Positions 1-6,157 of a stretch of DNA of 6,596 nt are shown piece after piece. Positions within the stretch are counted from its first letter, which is position 1. Each line of letters starts with the position of its first letter. Location: contig CALXKG010000113.1 of assembly GCA_944388825.1 (NCBI GenBank), forward strand, positions 1-6,596, in the 5' to 3' direction. The translations under genes were made by a program, and so were the position numbers. This DNA is from an uncultured Clostridia bacterium (GTDB lineage Bacteria > Bacillota > Clostridia > Oscillospirales > Ruminococcaceae). Below the pieces are notes generated by a model. It made no database searches. It was not told where the DNA came from and saw only the letters and a program-made list of their open reading frames with translations.

Positions 1-1
1 C

Positions 2-640
2 AGGCATCCCCAGCTGGCGGTGACGCCGGAGGGAGAGGTGGTCGTCAAACTGCCGCAGAGGTTTTCCGACCGGTACGCCGAAAAGCTGGTGGATGAAAAC
101 ACCGGCTGGATTTTGGCGGCGCTTGCCCGGGCGGCGGAAAAACGCCCGCCGGAGACGGCTTTTGCCTGCGGGGAAGGGGACGCGCTGCCGCTTCTCGGCG
201 TATCCCATCCGGTTTGTGTTTCCGGCCCCCGCGGCTACCGGGACGGGGCGTTTTACCTGCCCGGCGGGACGGTGGAAGAACGGATGGCGCAGGCGGAAGA
301 AACCTACCGGGAATTGGCGGGGAAGCTGCTGCCCGCCCTCGCCGCCCGGTATGGGGAAATGCTCGGCCTGCGCCCGGCCAGCATCAAGATCGGCCGGGCG
401 AACGGGAGCTGGGGCTATTGCAAGCGGGACGGGCGCATCACCTTCACCTGGCGGCTGGTCTGCCAGCCGGAGGATTTTGTCCGGTATGTGGTGGTGCACG
501 AGCTTTGCCACCTCGCCCACTTTGACCACTCGCCCGCCTTCTGGGAGATGGTCGGCCGGGCGGCGCCCGATTGGAAGGCGCTGCGGCATGACCCGCGGGT
601 GCAGGCGATCGCCCGGCAGATGAGATCGTGGGGGTTTTGA
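2..640 (+). CDS. YgjP-like (DUF45) zinc metallopeptidase, 5' end outside window
   Basis: Predicted zinc-dependent metallopeptidase of the YgjP/DUF45 group (M48/SprT-like fold), probably cytoplasmic; the natural substrate of the family is not established. The zinc site is visible: HELCH at bases 497-511 supplies two histidines and the catalytic Glu, and the His of DHSPAFW (bases 527-529) fits the third ligand typical of YgjP proteins. Upstream, WGYCKRDG followed by an ITFTWRLV strand corresponds to the family's WGSC...NWRLV block, though the usual serine is tyrosine. A GTG at base 20 could be read as a start, but the frame stays open to base 2 and the upstream residues (RHPQLA) continue the expected N-terminal beta domain, so the real start lies before the window. 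The C-terminus is complete. The next gene begins 38 nt downstream and may be cotranscribed. Family assignment is firm; function is not. Confidence 0.88.
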   Translation, partial: RHPQLAVTPEGEVVVKLPQRFSDRYAEKLVDENTGWILAALARAAEKRPPETAFACGEGDALPLLGVSHPVCVSGPRGYRDGAFYLPGGTVEERMAQAEETYRELAGKLLPALAARYGEMLGLRPASIKIGRANGSWGYCKRDGRITFTWRLVCQPEDFVRYVVVHELCHLAHFDHSPAFWEMVGRAAPDWKALRHDPRVQAIARQMRSWGF

Positions 641-678
641 CCGCCCGCAGGCGCGGCAGAAAGAAGGAGGGCGGGAAA

Positions 679-1437
679 ATGCCGTTTCCCATTACCGAAG
701 AAGATTTTTTCTCCGCCTGCAGGTCGGTGCACGGCGGGGACGGCGGCGGGATCGGGACGCTGTCGGAAAAGACCGTCCACGCGGTTTTGAAGCACTGCTG
801 CTCCCCCTGCGCGGAGGGGCGGGAGGTGCAGATCGGCGGATATATCGCCGACGCGGTCGGGGCGGACGGCATCGCCGAGGTGCAGACCAGGGGGTTTTAT
901 CAGATACGGGAAAAGCTCGCCGCCTTCCTTTCCGTCTGCCCGGTGACGGTGGTCTGGCCCTGCGTCGAGACCCTCTGGCTGCGCAGGCTGGACCCCGCGA
1001 CCGGCGAGGCAGGCAAGCGCCGCAAAAGCCCCCGGCGGCAGTCGCCGGAAGAGCTGTTTCTGGAACTGCCGGGGTTGGGGGAACTGGCGGCGTCGCCGGG
1101 GCTTTCGTTTAAGGTCGTCCGGCTGGAGGCGGAAGAGCTGCGCAGCGCGCAAAAAGAGCCCGGCCGCAAAGGCCACTGGCCCGCCTACCGGAAGATCGAC
1201 CGGTATCCGGTGGGCTTCCGGGGCGAGATGGACATCCGTGGGGCGGGGGAGCTGTGGAAGCTGCTGCCGGCGCTGCCGGACCCGCTTCCGGGCCGGGTGA
1301 CGGCGGCGGAATTTGCCGCCCTTTCCGGGACCGGACGGGAGGTCGCCCGGGCGGCGCTCCGGACCTTCTGCTTTGCCGGGATGGCGGCGGAAGACGGGCT
1401 GGACGGGCGGCAGAAGGTCTACCGGTTTATACGGTGA
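679..1437 (+). CDS. Hypothetical protein with PD-(D/E)XK nuclease-like N-terminus and winged-helix-like C-terminus
   Basis: A 252-residue protein of the kind seen as uncharacterised proteins in Clostridia; I cannot name a family. The ATG at 679 is chosen because AGGAGG (665-670) lies 8 nt before it; an in-frame upstream ATG at 628 overlaps the previous gene and would translate through this RBS. Residues 29-94 read as alpha-beta-beta-beta-alpha-beta: helix SEKTVHAVLK (29-38), a strand to G53, then ADAVGADGIAEVQTR (57-71), an amphipathic helix to about 86 and strand VTVVWP (89-94). D58, E67 and Q69 sit with D-x8-E-x-Q spacing, the arrangement I recall for the BglII active site, and E30 fits the helix-A Glu of many members. 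Residues about 208-252 look like a winged helix. Residues 113-125 are Arg/Lys-rich. Nuclease activity is inference only; the gene itself is well supported. No membrane segment or signal peptide. Confidence 0.85.
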   Translation: MPFPITEEDFFSACRSVHGGDGGGIGTLSEKTVHAVLKHCCSPCAEGREVQIGGYIADAVGADGIAEVQTRGFYQIREKLAAFLSVCPVTVVWPCVETLWLRRLDPATGEAGKRRKSPRRQSPEELFLELPGLGELAASPGLSFKVVRLEAEELRSAQKEPGRKGHWPAYRKIDRYPVGFRGEMDIRGAGELWKLLPALPDPLPGRVTAAEFAALSGTGREVARAALRTFCFAGMAAEDGLDGRQKVYRFIR

Positions 1438-1473
1438 CGCGCGGCCCCTGCGCCGTTTCCCATGCCTTTTTTG

Positions 1474-1483
1474 AAAGCGCTTT
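1474..1483. promoter_or_regulatory. CRE/LacI-type palindromic operator, distal site upstream of regulator gene
   Basis: AAAGCGCTTT is a perfect 10-bp palindrome. In its context (TGAAAGCGCTTTGA, 1472-1485) it matches the CcpA/LacI-family consensus TGWAANCGNTNWCA at all but one defined position. It lies about 100 bp upstream of the regulator's -35 box, with its centre 151 bp from the operator at 1623-1636. It could be an auxiliary site for the local LacI-type regulator or a CcpA site; the sequence cannot separate the two. Confidence 0.55.
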
Positions 1484-1580
1484 GATTTTATCTGTGGAAC
1501 AACAGGCGGCATTCATTGTACATCCTGCCTAAATATCCGGGGAAAAAGTGCACGGATTTGCCAAATATTCGAAATACCGC

Positions 1581-1609
1581 TTGACATTTTTCCAGTCCCC
1601 GCCTATAAT
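1581..1609 (+). promoter_or_regulatory. Consensus vegetative (sigma-A) promoter of the LacI-family regulator gene
   Basis: TTGACA (1581-1586) and TATAAT (1604-1609) both match the consensus exactly and are separated by the optimal 17 bp. Transcription should start near 1616, just before the operator at 1623-1636, leaving a leader of about 35 nt. Confidence 0.9.
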
Positions 1610-1622
1610 GAAAGCACAAACA

Positions 1623-1636
1623 TAAAAGCGCTTACA
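1623..1636. promoter_or_regulatory. CRE/LacI-type operator just downstream of the regulator's transcription start
   Basis: TAAAAGCGCTTACA contains the 8-bp palindrome AAGCGCTT (1626-1633) and matches TGWAANCGNTNWCA with one mismatch (A for G at position 2). It sits about 7-20 nt after the predicted start of transcription and before the RBS, a typical place for repression by promoter occlusion. The same core recurs in the control region after the gene, so autoregulation by the encoded LacI-family protein is the simplest reading; CcpA is the alternative. Confidence 0.75.
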
Positions 1637-1650
1637 TCGGGAGAAACGAT

Positions 1651-2646
1651 ATGAAGGTAACGATCTACGACGTCGCCCGGAAAGCAGGACTGTCGATCGC
1701 GACCGTCTCCCGGGTAATCAACGGCAAGGGCGGTGTGACCCCCAAAAGCGAGCGGAAGATCCGCGACGCCATTTCCAAACTGGGCTACCTCCCGGACGCC
1801 AGCGCGCAGGGGCTGGCCTCCAGCCTGGTCAATACCATCGGGCTGGTGCTGCAGGGGTCGGTCTCGGCGGCCTATTACACCCAGTTCCTGGACGGGGCGG
1901 AACGCGCGGCGCGAGAACGCGGGTTTGACCTGCTGCTGACCTCTACCTACGCGTCGCCCGAGAGCTTTGCCAAAACCATCCGTACCCGCCATAAGGTGGA
2001 CGGAATCCTGTTTACTTCTATAAACGAATATATCAAACCCCTTTACGACGCCGGGTTCCCGCTCTGCTACGCGGGCAGGCGGCTGCCGTGGGACGAACGC
2101 CATGCAAATGTTTACGGCGGCTTCGGCGGCTACCGGAAAGAAGCCCTTTCCCTGCTGCTCAGCCGCGGGTGCAAGAAAATCGTCTATTTTGAAATGATAC
2201 AGACCATCGCCAAAGAAACCAGCAGGCGGAACAATGAAGTGATCGAGGATTTCATCGTCACCAACGGGCTTTCGCCGGAACAGGTCGTGTATATCGAGGC
2301 GCTGACTTCCCGGTGCGACCACGCCTACGGCAGGCTGCGGGAACTGTTTTCCTCCCCGGACAGGCCGGACGGCATCTTTGTCGTTGAGGGCACCATCGCC
2401 CCGACGGTCTACGCGCTGCTCTCCCAGTGCGGGCTGACGGTGCCGGACGACGTAAAAGTCGTCGCGTCGATCCATGAGCCGGACAGCGGCACGCTGCTCC
2501 GCCCGGCGCTGACCGCTTATCTGGTCAACGCCAACAAGATGGGGTACAACGCCGCCGTCAAGCTGATCCAGATCGTGCAGGGCGGTACGCCGGACGACAA
2601 CCTGTCCTATGTCCCCTATGATTATATTGAACGCGGTTCGGTTTGA
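1651..2646 (+). CDS. LacI-family transcriptional regulator
   Basis: Cytoplasmic DNA-binding repressor/activator of the LacI/GalR family; 331 residues, normal length. The N-terminal helix-turn-helix is clear (residues 3-25: TIYDVARKAGLSIATVSRVIN), followed by a third helix (about 32-44), LGYLPD, and a hinge helix around 50-58 in which the minor-groove Leu is L55. The usual hinge AR is AQ here. The recognition-helix pair is I16-A17, close to the Met-Ala pair of CcpA, which fits the AAGCGCTT-type sites on both sides of the gene. Residues about 60-331 form the periplasmic-binding-protein-like effector domain (IGLVLQ start; DGIFVV, VPDDVKVVAS and a late TAYLVNANKMGYNAA block). RBS GGGAGA (1639-1644) is 6 nt from the ATG. 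It lies directly upstream of a sugar ABC importer, so the ligand is probably the imported sugar or a derivative. Confidence 0.95.
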   Translation: MKVTIYDVARKAGLSIATVSRVINGKGGVTPKSERKIRDAISKLGYLPDASAQGLASSLVNTIGLVLQGSVSAAYYTQFLDGAERAARERGFDLLLTSTYASPESFAKTIRTRHKVDGILFTSINEYIKPLYDAGFPLCYAGRRLPWDERHANVYGGFGGYRKEALSLLLSRGCKKIVYFEMIQTIAKETSRRNNEVIEDFIVTNGLSPEQVVYIEALTSRCDHAYGRLRELFSSPDRPDGIFVVEGTIAPTVYALLSQCGLTVPDDVKVVASIHEPDSGTLLRPALTAYLVNANKMGYNAAVKLIQIVQGGTPDDNLSYVPYDYIERGSV

Positions 2647-2649
2647 ACC

Positions 2650-2673
2650 TTACGCTGCCGGGAGGCGGCGTAA
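2650..2673 (+). terminator. Stem-loop directly after the regulator gene, no U-tract
   Basis: A 10-bp stem (TTACGCTGCC with GGCGGCGTAA, one G-T pair) closes a GGGA tetraloop (2660-2663), starting 3 nt after the stop codon. It is followed by A-rich rather than T-rich sequence, so it is not a canonical intrinsic terminator. It may slow polymerase or protect the 3' end of the regulator mRNA. Confidence 0.45.
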
Positions 2674-2687
2674 AAACCGGTCCAAAA

Positions 2688-2701
2688 TCTAAGCGGTTAC
2701 A
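2688..2701. promoter_or_regulatory. CRE/LacI-type operator upstream of the transporter promoter
   Basis: TCTAAGCGGTTACA matches TGWAANCGNTNWCA with a single mismatch (C for G at position 2). Its centre lies 17 bp upstream of the palindrome at 2705-2718, so two dimers bound here would abut on roughly opposite faces of the helix. A weaker relative, AAACCGGTCC (2674-2683), lies a further 16 bp upstream and is not called separately. Confidence 0.55.
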
Positions 2702-2704
2702 AAT

Positions 2705-2718
2705 TAAAACCGGTTTTA
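2705..2718. promoter_or_regulatory. Perfect 14-bp palindromic operator overlapping the probable -35 box
   Basis: TAAAACCGGTTTTA is a perfect 14-bp palindrome with a central CG, as LacI-family operators have, but with a CCGG rather than GCGC core. Its last four bases are part of the probable -35 hexamer TTTACA (2715-2720), so a bound protein would block RNA polymerase. Confidence 0.65.
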
Positions 2719-2744
2719 CATCGAGATATTTGTCATAATATATA
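2715..2744 (+). promoter_or_regulatory. Probable promoter of the transporter operon
   Basis: TTTACA (2715-2720, 5 of 6 to consensus) and TATATA (2739-2744, 4 of 6) are 18 bp apart in an AT-rich stretch that stands out from the GC-rich surroundings. The start would be near 2751, giving a leader of about 140 nt that contains the tandem operators. The -10 position is uncertain because CATAAT (2734-2739) and TATATG (2741-2746) overlap it. Confidence 0.5.
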
Positions 2745-2788
2745 TGGAATGACGTAAAACTGAAATACATTCGGCACAATGCCAAATC

Positions 2789-2814
2789 TAAGCGCTTAAA
2801 AAAGTAAGCGCTTA
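2789..2814. promoter_or_regulatory. Tandem identical operators TAAGCGCTTA x2
   Basis: The perfect 10-bp palindrome TAAGCGCTTA occurs at 2789-2798 and again at 2805-2814, separated by AAAAAG, with centres 16 bp apart. The same AAGCGCTT core lies in the regulator's own promoter. The sites are about 40-60 nt after the predicted transcription start, suited to a roadblock or to looping with 2688-2718. As RNA the two copies can also pair with each other as a 10-bp stem with a 6-nt loop. Confidence 0.75.
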
Positions 2815-2845
2815 AGATAAATGTCCGTATGTCCACCCGTGCCCG

Positions 2846-2861
2846 AGGCTGTCATCAGCCT
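2846..2861 (+). other. Small stem-loop in the binding-protein leader
   Basis: AGGCTG (2846-2851) pairs with CAGCCT (2856-2861) around a TCAT tetraloop, ending 31 nt before the start codon at 2893. It leaves the RBS (2879-2884) free. A role in mRNA stability is possible, but a 6-bp stem can arise by chance. Confidence 0.3.
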
Positions 2862-2892
2862 TACAATATGCAACGCAGAAAGGAAAATCGCT

Positions 2893-4257
2893 ATGAAAAA
2901 GACAACAAGACTGGTTTCCCTGTTCGCCGCCTCCCTGCTGGCCGCCCTGTCGCTCGCTTCCTGCGGCGGCGGTGAGTCCTCCGCTCCCGCGTCCGATTCC
3001 GGCAGCACCCCCGCTTCCACTGCGGAGTCTTCCGGTGAAGAAAGCGCGGCCGCCCCGGCGGAGACCTTAAACCCCGACGAAGCCCTCCCGGCCTGTGAAA
3101 TGACCGTCTGGCTGGCGGGCAGCGGTGAGGCGATCTACAACGACGTCTATACCGCGATCCTCGACAGCTGGGTCGAAAACCGTGCCCCCGGTTCCACCCA
3201 TGAGCTCTCGTTCATCGCCTGGACCGACTATTTCTCCAAACTGTCCACCGGCCTGGCCGGCGGCGCCGCCCCCGACGTCTTCATGACCGGCTACGGCCAG
3301 ATGGGGACGATGAATGCCCAGGGGTATGAATTAAACCTCTCCGACTACTTCCCGGAGGACTGGGACGGCTGGACCGACATCCCGGAGAACATCCTCTCGG
3401 CCGGGATGAAGGACGGCGACCTCTACGGCCTGCTGGAGACCAACACCCGCGCGCTGGCCTACCGCAAGGATATCGCCGAGCAGAACGGCGTCACCGAGGA
3501 AGACCTGACGGTCGAGACGCTGGACGACCTGACCAATCTCATCCAGAAGATGTGCGTCTATGACGACAGCGGCAACCTCATCATGGCCGGATGTGACCTG
3601 CCGACTGGCACGTCCTCCCCCGAACAGTGGGCGCACTTTATCGCCACCAACTATGACCCCGAGTTTGAATACTGGGCGGAGGACAACACCGCGTCCTTCA
3701 ACAACGACGCGATGAAGCAGGCGATGGAATACTCCAAGGGGCTGTTTGACGCCGGGTACTGCTTCCCGTCCGACGCTTCCAATACTACGCAGGGCATTAT
3801 CACCGGCCTGTCTTCGATGTCGCTGATCCCCGAATCCAGCTACGCCCAGGCGAACATGGCCTTCCCGGACCAGATCGGGTTTGTCAACTGCACGCTCAAT
3901 ACGATGCTGATCGGCAACTTCATCGTCGCCAACGCCAACACCCCCAACCCCGCCCAGGCGGCCGACCTTGTCATGTACTTCTTCAATGAAGAATCGCTGA
4001 AGGAAAAAGCCAGTCTCGGCCAGTATACCGTCCGCACCTCGCTGGAAGACTGGTATATTGAAAACTATCCCCATATGGAAAACGTCGTTACCGCCTACCA
4101 GCACGCGACCCCGATGGCCGACTCCCTCAACCCCTTCTATAACGAAGGGATCGTCTCCTTCCGCAATCACTGGGAGACCTACATGAACGGGATCGAAGAC
4201 GTCGATACCGCCCTTTCCACCGCGGAAAGCGAGTGGAACGCGATCGTCGGCGGATAA
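2893..4257 (+). CDS. ABC sugar transporter, extracellular solute-binding lipoprotein (family 1)
   Basis: Substrate-binding lipoprotein of a CUT1-type carbohydrate importer, anchored on the outer face of the cytoplasmic membrane; 454 residues, normal for SBP_bac_1. The ATG at 2893 is preceded by AAAGGA (2879-2884) at 8 nt and begins a textbook lipoprotein signal: MKKTTR, a hydrophobic core (7-20) and lipobox LASC with C24 as the lipidated residue. An upstream in-frame ATG at 2821 lacks an RBS and would bury this signal. Residues 25 to about 67 are a flexible Ser/Ala/Glu/Pro linker. The binding fold starts near MTVWLAGSG (70-78), with the family's WTDYFSKL and GGAAPDVF (123-130) blocks, LYGLLETNTRALAYRKDIAE, and a C-terminal HWETYMNGIED helix region. 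It is the first gene of the operon with two permeases. The sugar is unknown; the adjacent sulfatase hints at a sulfated glycan fragment. Confidence 0.94.
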   Translation: MKKTTRLVSLFAASLLAALSLASCGGGESSAPASDSGSTPASTAESSGEESAAAPAETLNPDEALPACEMTVWLAGSGEAIYNDVYTAILDSWVENRAPGSTHELSFIAWTDYFSKLSTGLAGGAAPDVFMTGYGQMGTMNAQGYELNLSDYFPEDWDGWTDIPENILSAGMKDGDLYGLLETNTRALAYRKDIAEQNGVTEEDLTVETLDDLTNLIQKMCVYDDSGNLIMAGCDLPTGTSSPEQWAHFIATNYDPEFEYWAEDNTASFNNDAMKQAMEYSKGLFDAGYCFPSDASNTTQGIITGLSSMSLIPESSYAQANMAFPDQIGFVNCTLNTMLIGNFIVANANTPNPAQAADLVMYFFNEESLKEKASLGQYTVRTSLEDWYIENYPHMENVVTAYQHATPMADSLNPFYNEGIVSFRNHWETYMNGIEDVDTALSTAESEWNAIVGG

Positions 4258-4277
4258 TTTTCCCCACGCCTGACACC

Positions 4278-4300
4278 GGGGCGGTGGAAAACACCGCCCC
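4278..4300 (+). other. Intercistronic stem-loop between binding-protein and permease genes
   Basis: GGGGCGGTG (4278-4286) pairs perfectly with CACCGCCCC (4292-4300) around a GAAAA loop. The stem begins 20 nt after the binding-protein stop, and no U-tract follows. In sugar importers such hairpins commonly protect the upstream mRNA, so that more binding protein than permease is made; that role here is inferred from position. Confidence 0.65.
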
Positions 4301-4329
4301 CGACCCTGAACCAGAAAGGGATGAACAAG

Positions 4330-5220
4330 ATGACCAACGCCCGGGGAAAAAAGAAAAAGGGGCATCTGACCGAGAGCAAGCTCGGCTATGTGATGATCCT
4401 CCCCAACTACATCATTTACACCGTCTTTACGCTGATCCCGATCATCTGCACGATCGTCCTCAGCTTTACCAACTACGACCTGAAAAGCGCGTCCTTTGTC
4501 GGGGTGCAGAACTATATCGACATCTTCAAGGATGAGATCTTCCTCAAGTCCATCTGGAACACCATTTACTTCTGCCTTCTGACTATCCTGCCGACGATGG
4601 TGCTGGCGCTGCTGCTGGCGATCATGCTCAACCGCAAGATCGCCGGGCGGGGGTTCTTCCGGACCCTCTTCTACCTGCCCAACATCCTCTCGATGGTCGC
4701 CGTCTCGATGGCCTGGAGCTACCTCTACAACTCCCAGGCGGGCATCCTCAACAAGATGTTAAACGCCATCGGCCTGCCGTCGGTCGGCTGGGTCACCGAC
4801 ACCAAATGGGCGATGATCTCGGTCGCGATCATGTCCATCTGGTCGTCGCTGGGGTATAACGCCGTCCTCTACCTGTCGGGCCTGCAGGGTATCCCCGATT
4901 ACCTCTATGAGGCCGCGACGATCGACGGGGCGAACGCCGTCCAGCAGTTCTTCAACATCACCATCCCGTCCCTCAAGCCCACCACCTTCTTCATCTTTGT
5001 CATGAGCTGCATCCACTCCTTCGAGGTCTTCGGGCAGGTGTACATCCTGACCCAGGGCGGGCCGCTCAATTCTACCACCACCATCGCCCACCAGGTCTAC
5101 CGCAACGGCTTTGAATACTATAAGATGGGCTATGCGTCGGCCGAGGCGGTCGTGCTGCTGGTCCTGATCCTCATCATGACGATGATCAACATGAAGGGAG
5201 GCAATACGGATGTCGACTAA
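4330..5220 (+). CDS. Carbohydrate ABC transporter permease, MalF/UgpA type
   Basis: One of the two membrane-spanning subunits of the CUT1 importer, forming the channel with the next gene's product. The ATG at 4330 is preferred over the in-frame ATG at 4321, because AGAAAGGG (4313-4320) ends directly against 4321 but lies 9 nt from 4330; this gives 296 residues, normal for the family. The N-terminus is Lys-rich (7-10). About six membrane segments are visible near residues 22-46, 76-101, 111-133, 160-182, 217-237 and 270-288. The cytoplasmic EAA loop that docks on the ATPase is at 194-213 (EAATIDG, then ITIP), and the family hallmark TQGGP is at 241-245. The 3' end overlaps the next gene by 11 nt, indicating translational coupling. 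Confidence 0.94.
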   Translation: MTNARGKKKKGHLTESKLGYVMILPNYIIYTVFTLIPIICTIVLSFTNYDLKSASFVGVQNYIDIFKDEIFLKSIWNTIYFCLLTILPTMVLALLLAIMLNRKIAGRGFFRTLFYLPNILSMVAVSMAWSYLYNSQAGILNKMLNAIGLPSVGWVTDTKWAMISVAIMSIWSSLGYNAVLYLSGLQGIPDYLYEAATIDGANAVQQFFNITIPSLKPTTFFIFVMSCIHSFEVFGQVYILTQGGPLNSTTTIAHQVYRNGFEYYKMGYASAEAVVLLVLILIMTMINMKGGNTDVD

Positions 5221-6106
5221 GAAAAATTCGATGGGTATGAAGGCGAAAAAGACGCTGAACAACCTCCTGACCTATCTGATCCTGATCCTGCTGGCCATCG
5301 TCATCCTGGTGCCCATCTTTTTTGTCATCGTCACCTCCTTCAAGACCGACGCGGAGATCTCCTTCCAGAATTTCCAGTGGATGCCCCATTCGCTCAACCT
5401 GGACGCCTTCAAAAACGCCTGGGATATGGTCAACTGGCCCCGCGCCTTTGCCAACAGCCTGCTGATCACCGTGATCGTCGTCGCGGGGTCGCTCTTCTTC
5501 AACTCCCTGGCCGGATACGCCTTTGCGCGGCTGGAATTCAAGGGCAAGGAAGTGCTGTTCATCATCCTGCTGATGGGCATGATGGTCCCCGCCCAGTCGA
5601 TCATCATCCCGCAGTTCATCATCATGCGCAGCGTCCCGCTGGCCGGCGGCAACAACATCTTCGGCGCCGGCGGCACCGGGCTTCTGGACAGCTACGCGTC
5701 GCTGATCCTTCCCTTCCTTTCCGGGCCGATGGGGATCTTCCTCTGCCGGCAGTTCTATTCGACCTTCCCCAAATCGCTGGACGAGGCCGCAAAGATCGAC
5801 GGCTGCGGCAGCTTTAAGATCTACTACTCGATCTATATCCCGATGTCGACCACCATCCTGGCGACCCTGACCATCCTCAAAACGGTCGCCACCTGGAACG
5901 ACTTCTTCTACCCGCTGATCATGACCACCTCCGAGGCGATGAAGACGGTGCAGCTGGGGCTGCAGACCTTCAAAGGCTCGACCACCACCCATTACAACTG
6001 GCTGATGGCGGCGACGCTGTTTACCTCTCTGCCGATCGTCGTGGTTTACCTCTGCGCCCAGAAGTATTTCGTCGCCGGGATCGCCACCTCCGGCATGAAA
6101 AACTGA
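5210..6106 (+). CDS. Carbohydrate ABC transporter permease, MalG/UgpE type
   Basis: Second inner-membrane permease subunit of the CUT1 importer; 298 residues, slightly longer than usual. The ATG at 5210 follows AAGGGAGG (5194-5201) by 8 nt and overlaps the upstream permease gene by 11 nt. A Lys-rich N-terminus (4-14) precedes the first membrane helix (about 20-42), then the family sequence VTSFKTDAEI; further helices lie near 82-106, 114-136, 160-180, 212-232 and 264-284. The EAA loop is at 192-211 (EAAKIDG, ending YIP), and the C-terminus carries QKYFVAGIATSGMKN, as usual in this group. A Gly-rich insertion (GGNNIFGAGGTG, 146-157) precedes the fourth helix and accounts for the extra length. 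No ATPase gene follows. Confidence 0.94.
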   Translation: MSTKKNSMGMKAKKTLNNLLTYLILILLAIVILVPIFFVIVTSFKTDAEISFQNFQWMPHSLNLDAFKNAWDMVNWPRAFANSLLITVIVVAGSLFFNSLAGYAFARLEFKGKEVLFIILLMGMMVPAQSIIIPQFIIMRSVPLAGGNNIFGAGGTGLLDSYASLILPFLSGPMGIFLCRQFYSTFPKSLDEAAKIDGCGSFKIYYSIYIPMSTTILATLTILKTVATWNDFFYPLIMTTSEAMKTVQLGLQTFKGSTTTHYNWLMAATLFTSLPIVVVYLCAQKYFVAGIATSGMKN

Positions 6107-6124
6107 CACCTCCTCCAATAGCCG

Positions 6125-6156
6125 GGGGACGGCAGCGTCCCCTGCGATTCCTTTCT
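6125..6156 (+). terminator. Probable intrinsic terminator of the transporter operon
   Basis: GGGGACG (6125-6131) pairs with CGTCCCC (6136-6142) around a GCAG loop, starting 18 nt after the last permease stop. An imperfect T-rich tail (TTCCTTTCT, 6148-6156) follows. The stem is strong and the tail mediocre. Confidence 0.5.
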
Positions 6157-6157
6157 G

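Noticed and set aside
1440..1472. Possible terminator after the hypothetical gene (CGGC/GCCG stem, T6 run at 1467-1472)
   Set aside because: The stem is only 4 bp and is separated from the T-run by about 11 nt, so it is too weak to call.
415..1512. Long minus-strand open frame (about 365 codons)
   Set aside because: It lies antisense to two well-supported genes, is rich in Arg/Pro/Gly as expected from GC-rich antisense, and shows no domain or RBS.
1563..1576. TTCGAA-centred partial palindrome upstream of the regulator's -35 box
   Set aside because: Only 6 bp are symmetric, and it does not match the other operators.
1603..2475. Minus-strand open frame opposite the regulator
   Set aside because: It is an antisense shadow of a clear LacI-family gene, with no recognisable motif.
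2821..2892. In-frame upstream ATG extending the binding protein by 24 residues
   Set aside because: It has no RBS and would hide the lipoprotein signal sequence; the start at 2893 has both.
2745..2892. Riboswitch or small RNA in the long transporter leader
   Set aside because: Only the operator-derived stem and one 6-bp hairpin are visible, with no conserved aptamer motif that I recognise.
3331..4365. Minus-strand open frame opposite the binding protein
   Set aside because: It is low-complexity Val/Gly/Arg antisense sequence covering a recognised gene.
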